64,000 nucleotides of DNA, taken from NCBI GenBank assembly GCA_021018995.1, contig CM037587.1:5520866-5584865 (forward strand), in the 5' to 3' direction. A program made the translations under genes and the position numbers. Of this stretch, positions 55,044 to 64,000 are shown piece by piece. The notes under the pieces are model-generated. The model was not told where the DNA came from. It made no database searches and saw only the letters and a program-made list of their open reading frames with translations. Each line of letters starts with the position of its first letter. Position 1 is the first letter of the stretch. The stretch comes from Chloranthus sessilifolius (Eukaryota; Streptophyta; Magnoliopsida; Chloranthales; Chloranthaceae).

Positions 55044-55387
55044 AGAGTCATCTTAAGATTCATCATGTGAAAGAGTAATAGGCAACATCAAACTAATTAG
55101 CTATACCAACTAATGGGTTGTGTACGTTAAAGGATTAAGCTCCATAGCTCCTTGGAGGTCCTCTTACTCAAAAATAGGGAACTCAAGGCTGTGATGATGA
55201 TCATGATGAGGGCTCATCTTGCCATCACCGAGTTTCTGAATAAGCCTATTCGTCAAGACAACAAATGCTTATCTCCATCACTTGGGTACTTGAAATAAAA
55301 AGGGGCCGACATATAACATCATGATCTTTTCAAAACTCGGTGAAAGACCACATTTCCATCGCCTTCCAACTGTTTAGATGTGAACTT

Positions 55388-55390
<3 letters not shown>

Positions 55391-55423
<33 letters not shown>
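55391..55423. repeat. (GA)n microsatellite, unit 1
   Basis: 33 bp of GA. The counterpart in unit 2 is longer. Confidence 0.95.
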
Positions 55424-55426
<3 letters not shown>

Positions 55427-55865
55427 GCAACCACAACAGTTGAGTAAGAATATTGAATCATTGTTATTTTCTTCTAACAATATATATAGTATTAAAAAGT
55501 AATATAAATCAAAAAGTGTGATTTAGGTTATTGTCTAATGGGTTTTGCCATTTGCTACCTCTTATGTGTTGGAGATCACAAAGGGAATAAGATAGAAAGA
55601 AGATATTGTTTTAGCTTTTCATTTTAGGTGAAAAAAAAATTACCTATATAAAAATAGGGAGCACTATCATGAATTGTAAGAAATTTTCAAAACCTTAATC
55701 CATAATAATACAAAACCTTAATTTTACCTCACCTGTTTCTTGGCTGGCACCTCTTTTCCCCTCACCGATTTACCGTCTCGTCCCTCGCTTCTACTATTTA
55801 AACTCCAGTAGCTCCGTCATCCTAAAGAGCCACTTTTCTGGCGGTAAGTTCCAGTAAGTTACAAG

Positions 55866-56018
55866 ATGAGCCAAGAGTCAAAACTGATACTTTCCACTTT
55901 CCGATCGATACTTTCCATGTTCCGATCGAAACTTTTGTCGTCAAAGATCCTGAAGAAGTCGGCGACCTCTAATCAATTAAAACAAAAAAGTTACAGTGAT
56001 CATCAGTATACCATGTGA
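55866..56018 (+). CDS. Candidate 50-codon basic ORF, unit 1
   Basis: Starts MSQESKLILSTFRSILS and is Ser/Lys/Arg-rich. A TATA-like TATTTAAA lies 71 bp upstream (55795-55802). The ORF keeps its length and frame in the unit 2 copy, but about nine codons differ in amino acid and few are silent, which argues against strong constraint. No family recognised. Could be a small gene, a first exon or chance. Confidence 0.2.
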   Translation: MSQESKLILSTFRSILSMFRSKLLSSKILKKSATSNQLKQKSYSDHQYTM

Positions 56019-56403
56019 AGGGTTCTCAGGTATTTTTGGTGGATTTATTCAAGGTGGAATCCATATCTGGCCATCTGATAGCTCTCGAATGTGATCTAAA
56101 GATCTATTTTGTCTCTTTAAGTTTGTAACGATAGCAAGATAAATATTTAACATAATACTGTGATTGGAAATACATAAAAAAAGACACGATTTTCTAAAAC
56201 ACTTAATATTGTGATTGGAAACACTTAGTACAAGAATATGCCATAGTAACTTTTATTCATCAGCTGACTACCCATAAAGGGTTATTATTTAGAAAATTTT
56301 AATTTCACATAATAATGGTGTACATTTACCTTAGAGGACATATATCATTACCTATTTCCATTACTGAGTACTGTACCCTCCAAGGCTCCAATTATGTAAA
56401 AAG

Positions 56404-56750
56404 GGTATCACTGTTTATAGTCAAATATTCGATCTTCGTAGCCAGGGGTTCCACTGCTAACGGGATATAAATCCCCAAATACTACCCCTTGATTGGGATC
56501 TTACTGTTCATTTGTAGTCCTTATATATATTTCACATAGTGCATCTTGAGGTCGTGTGTCACATCAGACGATTATATATTTTTTTAATGGGAAATAAATC
56601 CCCAAATACTACTGCTACGATCATGGTCACATTTAAGAAGTGTTCTACTAGAATCAACATTTGACCATCTCATAGATATGAGAAGATACGAAGATTTATC
56701 TCGTACAAAGATAGGGAAGTCCAAATAAAACTCCAAAAACGATCTAATGT
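56404..56750. mobile_element. Foldback-family MITE, diverged
   Basis: Left TAGTCAAATATTCGATCTTCG and GGGGTTCCACTGCTAACGG match the ends of the copy at 5635. The centre holds TCACATCAGACG and ATGGTCACATTTAAG. The right arm is poorly kept. AATCCCCAAATACTAC occurs twice (about 56470 and 56590). Confidence 0.5.
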
Positions 56751-56897
56751 CAGTATTCCCAAAACTATCAGCATCTCAATCCCCAACTTGAAACCACAAA
56801 ATCCTTGTCATATAAATAGGAATAAAAGGCAGGATTTTTATTAAATGGATTTTGTAACTGGTGGAAAACACATAGGGTTTTTTGCAACCGACATTTG

Positions 56898-57283
56898 TAC
56901 CTTTAAATTCACCCACCAAATCTTTTACTTCGCCCATTGATTGTTTTGAATAGGAAGATGGAGATCATTTTCCGTCCCAATCTTTCATTGAGATTACGGG
57001 CTTATCATCAAACGGTCAATTTTTTAATTGCACATGGCACACCTCCCAGATAAGTTGATCTTAACATCATGTGAAACTCATCACATGGAAACTAAATTTT
57101 AAGATCACTTTTTTGGGATGCATGTCGCGAGAAATAAAAAAATGACTGTCTGATGGGATGCCCATGATCTCAAGATCCATCAAGTGAAATATAGGATGAG
57201 AAACGATCTCTACCCTCTGATTCACAGCAGTCAGTGGGTTTTTACGTGGGTGAACCCAATCATTCGCTGGGTGAATTTAAAGG
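56898..57283. mobile_element. Foldback MITE, subfamily with GTACCTTTAAATTCACCCA ends
   Basis: Outer TIR is GTACCTTTAAATTCACCCA with an exact inverse at the right near 57265-57283. Inner arms GAAGATGGAGATCATTTTCC and AACGATCTCTACCCTCTGATT; CATCAAACGGTCAATTTTTT and AATGACTGTCTGATGGGAT. Confidence 0.78.
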
Positions 57284-57289
57284 TACTAC

Positions 57290-57575
57290 AATTGGTTCCA
57301 CCATTAACCTATTGACTGTTTTGATATGTGGGTTGAGATCATGCTTATTTTGGAGCTGTGTTACACGTGCAAACAATGATCTCCATCAGTGAGTGTCTTA
57401 GTACTTAGGCCACTTTTTGGGTTATATGCCATGTAGAGCCATCATATGCCCGTTCGATTTTATCGCTAATGATCTCAAGATCTTGTGGAAAACATTGGGA
57501 TGCAAAATAATCTCCATCGTTTGATTCAATGCAGTTAGAGATCATTTTTCACCCGATCATTCACATCAAAATCTT
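57290..57575. repeat. Foldback MITE remnant at the duplication joint
   Basis: ACCTATTGACTGTTTTGA at the left and ATCTCAAGATCTTGTGGAAA plus TCTCCATCGTTTGATTCAA at the right are degraded arms. A second left-arm fragment (AGAGATCATTTTTCACCCGA) follows up to the duplication junction. Confidence 0.55.
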
Positions 57576-58256
57576 TGCGATTTCTGAGTTTCAAAAACCC
57601 AATTTCTACGACGATTCCATAGCGATCGATCAAAGCGAGGCACAAGATGAAGTCTTCTATGATCACAGATCGATTTCAACTTCTTCAAAGCGTGAGAGAC
57701 GATCGCGAGATGGAACGTTCATGAAAAAAGGTTTTTAAAGCAAAAGGGGTTTGAAACGGTCGGAATTCACCGAAGGCAGAACTCAAGCAATGTCGGCGTT
57801 ACGTGCTTCGCGAAGTGTGTGGAGCTTGCGGCACGATCACAATCTCGTGATTGAAATCTCAATAAGGGGTTTGAAGGTGACGGATTTTCCAAGAAGTGGG
57901 GTCGGTTCTCTTTTCTTCTTCTCAAATTTTTGCAAAATAGCTTAACCTCTAAGCTTCCTCTCTCCTCTCTCTTATAACCCAATGAATGACAAAAATATCT
58001 TTAATATTTATTCCCAAAATTCTATCCATTTGCTTTAAGATTCATACTCGGCGTTAAGTGGCACACCATGAGTCGGTGCACGGCTTTGCCACTAAAGGTC
58101 CAAATCAAGACCTAAATCGATCTCTTTGCATGCCATTTATCTAAAAATGATTTAATTATTATTTAAAAGCTTTAGGCAACATCGGTCGCCATGCCAGACA
58201 TGCACACGAGGTTAGTTGAGTTCGGGTTCAGAATATCCGAGATATTACAGTTAGAA

Positions 58257-60000
58257 TTTCGATGCCTCGTGAAATTGAATTCTAACCTTCACGTTATTGA
58301 AGACACACTATTAACTCCTCTATTCTATATTTATATTGGTGTGTTATGTCAATAAATATATGTACAAATATAATGATAATCTAGATATAAACCTTTTGTA
58401 CGTTTGATAATTCTGTACTTTCATTTCGATCATGATATATAAGTTAGGGACATGTTAGGTCATATGTACGCGAGTGTATGAGATCATGCCTATGCTTGAA
58501 CGTAGTGATTTACTGAGATTGTATCGAAGCGTGTAATATATCGTACTCACATACCTTACAACTCATGATGGTATGGGACATCATGACGAGTAGGGTGAGT
58601 GCGAATTCAGTGTAACCTCGTATACGGTGGCATATATGGTGACCCGATCACCCCAAGTTTTAATATGATAGGACAAGATCTGAGTCAAGGTACGAGGTTT
58701 GGACCTTTAGGCCATAGTCATGGTAGGATTCTTTTTACAGTCACGTGAAACTCGAAATGTAGGCATCCATATACGGATGCAATACCTCTATGGTAGTATG
58801 AGCTGCCACACGAAGTACATCCATATTACTATAGAATCCGTCCCTTGGAAAGCGTGGTTTGTGAAGCTTACCACATCGTATTCGTTATGGAATTAGGTCA
58901 TAGAAGTATAATATGATATGAGTATGTTAATATAAGATAAGTTATGAGTACGATAGTATGTAGGCCCGCAAAAGATTAAAAATTTAAGTCTCTGTATATG
59001 TTGTTCCTTGCGTAGCCACCGTAAGGGTAATAATGTCTTTCAGTCAATACGGATCTCTGGGAGACATTATAAGTTATGAGTCGTCGGCCGCCCCTATGAC
59101 TAGATGGGCTGTATGATATGAGTATGATATGGAGGGCATTATGATATGGTGGTATGATACTATGGTGACCCCCACACAGTAGCTCGAGCAGTGACTCTGA
59201 CACAAGTTATTCGGGATTTTATGAGTATGTTAGTTATGCTCATGCAATGTATAGACGTATTTGCAAGAATAATAAAAGAAGATACGATATGATATGATAT
59301 GCGTTATGGTAAGGTACGTTAGGATATGAGTATCTAAATCACAGTCCTGCATTCATGATTATGATATGAGTTTACGATATACACTTGATTTTGTTATTCT
59401 CTTCTGGTTTCTTTAAGATATTATTATTATTACTCACGTGATGCACCCATAATGTACCTGAGTAGAATGTGGTAGATTGATGGTATATCTACTGAGTTTA
59501 TGTGACTAAGTAAACTAATTCCACGAAAATCTAACAACTACAAATGACTATCTAAATGGAGTGAACATTGGTTTCTTTGATCCGATTGGTGCTGAGTAAT
59601 TTGACTCGATGGACTTTGATTATTAGGAGCCTTGGGAGGGAGACGCTGTCGATTTTTTGGAGGACTACAATGCTGATTTTGATCCGAGTGCTGGCTATTG
59701 CATCTGTGGACTTGGTATTGGGTTGGTTTTATATTTTATTGTTAACACTATGGTTTCCTTTTATCGAATTTGTCTTTGACCTTGATTACGTTTTATTGGT
59801 GGATTTATCGTATTTACTCAACATTTATGATTATCTTATATTTCATCTTTATTTGTTAGTTTTTAACGGATTTTATGGAATCAGATATGCGCGAGAACTC
59901 TGATTATGTGTATGTCCGCTTAGCGTATTTGGGATGCGTGCAGATCATAACTTGGAATTCTATGCCCTAGGGATGGGGTAGAATTTCGGGTTGTGACACA
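58257..60000 (+). repeat. LTR-X right part, second copy (unit 2)
   Basis: Duplicate of 51498-53256. The acidic open stretch after TCTAACAACTACAAATGA now has two in-frame stops (near 59599 and 59625) and the splice-like AG/GTGA has become AA/ATGA, so this copy is decaying. A 111-codon frame at 59568-59903 lies within the LTR in another frame and is not a gene. Confidence 0.7.
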
Positions 60001-60903
60001 TTAAAAGCGTCTCAATTTCGGAGACGATTACAATAATAGTTGATCTAAATTTTCCCATAAAAATGCTTAGAAAATATATCAAAATCATTACAAAATCAGA
60101 TAAATCCTCAACATAACAGAACTACAATATCAATGAAGCTCTATCAAAATGCATCCCCAGCAGATTCGATGCTTTGCAAGCTAAAATACAAAATTTAAGT
60201 TATATACTCCAAAACCTAGGTCTTAAAAAATTTCAAACTAAAGTAAGTAACAAATTTTTTAAATTTAACCTTAAAATGGTGGCCTACCAATCTCATAATC
60301 CACACAAGTACCGCTCCTAAGACTTCACGAGCACCATGCACCAGCCCCTGATAAGGCCTCCACCTGTGCCTCCATCACGAACATATCTATCTATGCTTCT
60401 TTCTGCAACAATTTGAAAAAAAAAATTTAAGTTCATACGAGCAACTTTGAAGACCTTATGTTTAACAAGTACCTCTTGAACTCCTCGCTATTATAGGGAC
60501 CTGCCTATTAATGAGTAAAATTAAGTTTTAAAATTTTCTCAAAAAGTGTCTCAGATTCAATATTTCGAGTCCAAGGCATGGTTGAAACAAGCATAGGCAA
60601 CATCAAACTAATTAGCTGCACCAACTAATGGGTTGTGTACGTTAAATGATTAAGTTTCATCGCTCTTTGGAGGTCCTCTTACTCAAAAATAGGGAACTCA
60701 AGGCTGTGATGATGATCATGATGAGGGCTCATCTTGCCATCACCGAGTTTCTGAATAAGCCTGTTTGTTAAGCCAACAAATGCTTATCTCCATCACTTGG
60801 GTACTTGATATAAAAAGGGGCCGACATATAACATCATGATCTTGTCAAAACCCGGTATAAAGACCACATTTCCATCTCCTTCCAATTGTTTAGATGCGAA
60901 CTT

Positions 60904-60905
<2 letters not shown>
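60001..60905. other. Unassigned DNA in duplication unit 2
   Basis: 60001-60590 repeats 53257-53870, then it passes directly to the equivalent of 55080, so the 1.2-kb interval of unit 1 is absent. On the minus strand, EF-hand-like fragments LEGDGNVVF (about 60870) and LGDGKMSPH (about 60745) occur in different frames. Confidence 0.45.

Positions 60906-60943
<38 letters not shown>
60906..60943. repeat. (GA)n microsatellite, unit 2
   Basis: 38 bp of GA; the length differs from the unit 1 copy. Confidence 0.95.
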
Positions 60944-60946
<3 letters not shown>

Positions 60947-61386
60947 GCAACCACAACAGTTGAGTAAGAATATTGAATCATTGTTATTTTCTTTTAACAA
61001 TATATATAGTATTAAAAAGTAATATAAATAAAAAAGTGTGATTTATGTTATTGTCTAATGGGTTTTGCTATTTGCTACCTCTTATGTGTTGGAGATCACA
61101 AAGGGAATAAAATAGAAAGAAGATGTTGTTTTAGCTTTTCATTTTAGGTGAAAAAAAAAATCACCTATATAAAAATAGGGAGCACTGTCATGAATTGTAA
61201 GAAATTTTCAAAACCTTAACCGAGAATAATACAAAACCTTAATTTTACCTCTCCTGTTTCTTGGCTGGCACTTCTTTTCCCCTCATCGATTTGTCGTCTC
61301 GTCCCCTGCTTCTACTATTTAAACTCCAGTAGCTACGCCATCCTAGAGAGCCACTTTTCTGGCAGCAAGTTCCAGTAAGTTACAAG

Positions 61387-61539
61387 ATGAGCCAAGAGTC
61401 AAAACCGATACTTTCCACTTTCCGATCGATACTTTCCAGGTTCCGATCGAAACTTTTGCCGTCAAAGATCCTGAAGAAATCGGCAACTTCTAATCACGTA
61501 AAACACAAAAGTTACAGTGATTATCGGTATATCGTGTGA
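61387..61539 (+). CDS. Candidate 50-codon basic ORF, unit 2
   Basis: Starts MSQESKPILSTFRSILS. Same length and frame as the unit 1 copy, with the TATA-like TATTTAAA at 61316-61323. Composition is basic, with no transmembrane segment or signal peptide visible. Function unknown. Confidence 0.2.
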   Translation: MSQESKPILSTFRSILSRFRSKLLPSKILKKSATSNHVKHKSYSDYRYIV

Positions 61540-61926
61540 AGGGTTCTCGGGTATTTTTGGTGGAATTCATATCTGGCCATCTGATAGCTCTTGAATGTGA
61601 TCTAAAGATCTATTTTGTCTCTTTAAATTTGTAACAATAACAAGATAAGTATTTAATGTTTCTCTATAAAAACATAATACTGTGATTGAAAATACATAAA
61701 AAAAGACACGATTTTCTAAAACACTTAATACTGTGATTGGAAACACTCAGTACAGGAATATGCTATAGTAACTTATATACACCAACTGACTACCCATAAA
61801 GGGTTATTATTTAGAAATTTTTAATTCCACGGAATAATGTTGTACATTTACCTTAGAGGACATATATCATTACCTATTTCCATTACTTAATACTGTACCC
61901 TCCAAGGCTTCAACTATGTAAAAAGG

Positions 61927-62225
61927 GTATCACTGTTTATAGCCAAATATTCGATCTTCGCAGCCAGAGGTTTCCTTGCTAACACGATATAAATCCCCAA
62001 ATACTACTCCTTGATTGGGATCTTACGGTTCATTTGTAGTCTTTATGTTTCACATAGTACATCCTGAGGTTGTGTGTCACATATCAGGCGGTCATATATT
62101 TTTTTAATGAGAAATAAATCCCCAAATACTACTCCTTCAATCATGGTCACATTTGAGATATGTTCTACTTGAAATTAACATTTGACCATCTCATAGATAT
62201 GAGAAGATAGGAAGATTTATCTCCT
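61927..62225. mobile_element. Foldback-family MITE, unit 2 copy of 56404-56750
   Basis: Same order as the unit 1 copy, but about 60 bp present in unit 1 (56710-56768) are missing at the right edge. Confidence 0.5.
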
Positions 62226-62362
62226 ACAAAACCACCAACATCTCAATCACCAACCTGAAACCACAAAATCCTTGTCATATAAATAGGAATAAAAGGCAGG
62301 ATTTTTATTAAATGGATTTTGTAACTGATGGAAAACACGTTGGGTTTTTTGCAATCTGACAT

Positions 62363-62705
62363 TTGTACCTTTAAAGTCACCCACCAAATCTTTTACTTCA
62401 CCCACTCTAGAAACTCATCGATTGTGTTTGAACAGGAAGATGGAGATCATTTTCCGTCCCAATCTTTCATTGAGATTATGGGCGTATCATTAAACGGTCA
62501 ATTTTTTAATTGCATATGGCACACCTCCCAGATAAGTTGATCTTAACATCATGTGAAACTCATCACACAAAAACTAAATTTTAAGATCACTTTTATGGGA
62601 TGCATGCCCGCGAAATAAAAAAATGACTGTCTGATGGTATGCCCATGATCTCAAGATCCATCAAGTGAAATATAGGATGAAAAACGATCTCCACCCTCTG
62701 ATTAC
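62363..62705. mobile_element. Foldback MITE, unit 2 copy truncated at the right
   Basis: Matches 56898-57225, then passes from CTCTGATT directly to ACACGTGCAAACAATG, so the right outer TIR and about 130 bp are deleted. Confidence 0.65.
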
Positions 62706-63014
62706 ACGTGCAAACAATGATCTCCATCAGTGAGTGTCTTAGTACTTAGGCCACTTTTTGGGTTATATGCCATGTAGAGCCATCATATGCCCGCTCGATT
62801 TTATCGCTAATGATCTCAAGATCTTGTGGAAAACATTGGGATGCAAAATGATCTCCATCGCTTGATTCAATGTAGTTAGAGATCATTTTTCACCCGATCA
62901 TTCACATCAAAATCTTTACAATATGTAGGCAGCTGCGACGGTAATATCGGGTTGGGTCGGCCCGGTAATTACCTGGCCCTAGTCCTGTGTAGAAGCCTCA
63001 ACGGGTCAGACTTG
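62706..63014. other. MITE remnant, end of the duplication, and GGGTCGG-type fragment
   Basis: 62706-62921 repeats 57350-57575. After 62922 the sequence is outside the duplication and includes GGGTTGGGTCGGCCCGG and AACGGGTCAGACTTGGG, remnants of the hAT-type class without clear ends. Confidence 0.5.
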
Positions 63015-63023
63015 GGCTCCAAG

Positions 63024-63250
63024 CATGGATCAAAATGCCAAAAAACTGGTACGTATCGTCCGAACTCAAAACCGATACGTATCGGATGATACGTATCGGT
63101 ATTGGACAGTACCGGATGATACATTAAATGTATCGTTTGATACTTTACATAATGGTCGATATGGTACATTCAATGGACTATATAGTTCACCACCGATATC
63201 GATATATATCGTCCGATACGTATCGGTATCGGATGAAATTTTGATCCATG
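63024..63250. mobile_element. CATGG-type GATAC MITE
   Basis: Starts CATGGATCAAAATG and ends ATTTTGATCCATG, the clearest termini of the family. Flanks GCTCCAAG (63016-63023) and GCTCTAAT (63251-63258) match at 6 of 8; shifted by one base (GGCTCCAA/GGCTCTAA) they match at 7 of 8. The interior repeats ACCGATACGTATCGG and GTCCGATACGTATCGG. Confidence 0.8.
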
Positions 63251-63261
63251 GCTCTAATTAT

Positions 63262-63603
63262 GTGAAAAGGGTATTACCGTTTACAACCAAATATTCAATC
63301 TTCGCGTCAAGGGGTTCCCCTCTAATGGGAAGTATACTACTCCTTGAATGGGATCTTATAGCTCATTTTTAGTCCTAACAAACATATATTTTTTTAACAA
63401 AAATAAATCATCGAATACTAGTCCTATGATTATGGTGATGTGTTCCACTTGGAATCAAGATCTGACCATTTTATATTATAGATGTGAGAAGATTGGAAAA
63501 TTTATCTTGTACAATGATTGGGGCGAAAGCAGATCTTGATCGTCCAATTCAAGAAAGTCAACATTGTATCGGTGGAAACTCTTGATCGGGAGACCAAATT
63601 TTG
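63262..63603. mobile_element. Foldback-family MITE
   Basis: Left TTTACAACCAAATATTCAATC and GGGGTTCCCC; right GGTGGAAACTCTTGATCGGG and ACCAAATTTTGGG. Same end sequences as 5635-6040 and 56404-56750. The inner arms are degraded. Confidence 0.55.
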
Positions 63604-64000
63604 GGAAATTTACTTGACCGGCCCTGTCAGATACAACTTTTACGTCAGAGGCCCTATATTTTCACCTTTACCCAAATCGACCACTTGGGAGCCTAGCCGA
63701 CCCTAAGGATAGCAAAAAGTCCAAATTACCCCTTTCTTTAACGCACAAAAACATCATCTTCTTCCTCATTTTAATCTGGTACAGTTTTTAAAAATCAGAG
63801 GTGGCGAAGGTGACGGCGTCTTCTCCTCAATCTAAACTATTCCGATCTACTATTTGGATCGACCCAAATACACCTTTTTCGTCAGAGACTGTAGCAGATT
63901 AGAATAAGGAAGAAGAGGATACACCTATATAATTTAAAATTTTAAATATTTGCATTTTTCTATATTTACGCGAGATCTATTTCGATTCAAATTCAATCGC
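63604..64000. other. Unassigned DNA to the end of the window
   Basis: No recognisable gene. Short open frames here have no family features. Confidence 0.4.

Larger units (their letters stand above)
50828..57580. repeat. Tandem duplication, unit 1
   Basis: Matches unit 2 from TTTCTGAGTTTCAGAAACCC (50834) to AAAATCTTTGCGA (57580). Contains the end of element 2's 5' LTR, LTR-X right part, the 53257-55080 stretch, foldback MITEs and a GA microsatellite. Has about 1.2 kb (53870-55080) and about 130 bp (57225-57350) that unit 2 lacks. Confidence 0.85.
57577..62921. repeat. Tandem duplication, unit 2
   Basis: Begins in the middle of an LTR (TTTCTGAGTTTCAAAAACCC at 57581) with no LTR start, directly after the end of unit 1, and ends at AATCTTTACAAT (62911-62922). 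The joining sequences share a short CTTTACAAT/CTCTACAAT-like stretch, suggesting a microhomology-mediated duplication. Confidence 0.85.

Noticed and set aside
59568-59903. 111-codon plus-strand ORF with hydrophobic stretches
   Set aside because: It is inside LTR-X copy 2, out of frame with the acidic remnant, and does not stay open in the unit 1 copy.

Overview
The window is plant nuclear DNA. It carries one intact spliced protein-coding gene with plant-type introns, several Ty3/gypsy LTR retrotransposons with plant-type primer-binding sites, many MITEs, long AT microsatellites and a decayed caulimovirid-like reverse transcriptase. The species cannot be read from the sequence. A large-genome angiosperm, possibly a magnoliid or another early-diverging lineage, is only an impression from the repeat families.

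Region 1 (1-11400, minus strand) holds the only gene I can fully reconstruct: an eight-exon calcium-dependent protein kinase (CPK/CDPK) of 527 codons. It has N-terminal MGNCC acylation residues, a complete Ser/Thr kinase domain, a junction segment and four EF hands. Its introns are packed with small non-autonomous DNA transposons; at least five of the seven hold a copy with a recognisable target-site duplication (TSD).

Region 2 (11400-25520) is MITE-rich intergenic DNA. It is interrupted by an internally deleted gypsy element (16031-22552) flanked by a perfect 5-bp duplication (GAATT) and by several hAT-type elements with 8-bp duplications. Region 3 (25526-35435) contains a solo LTR with a perfect GTTTC duplication, then an Athila/Tat-like element (29351-35435) with decayed gag and no pol. 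Region 4 (35436-41300) is MITE-rich DNA with a foldback hairpin, a 72-bp tandem repeat and a broken pararetrovirus-type reverse transcriptase.

Region 5 (about 41300-62920) is nested. An older LTR (41300-41960 plus 51498-53256) is split by a Tekay/Del-like chromovirus (41961-51497). A segment from inside that chromovirus's upper LTR to about 57580 was then duplicated in tandem (units about 50828-57580 and 57577-62921). The units contain no confirmed gene; a 50-codon ORF and EF-hand-like fragments are noted as candidates. Region 6 (62930-64000) holds two more MITEs and unassigned sequence.

Apart from the kinase, nothing here looks like a functioning gene set. The interest lies in transposon biology: a MITE family ending in CATGGATCAAAAT whose interior is built of GATACGTATCGG-type palindromes, a foldback family that is almost all inverted repeat, and unrelated LTR families that each carry an array of short palindromes.
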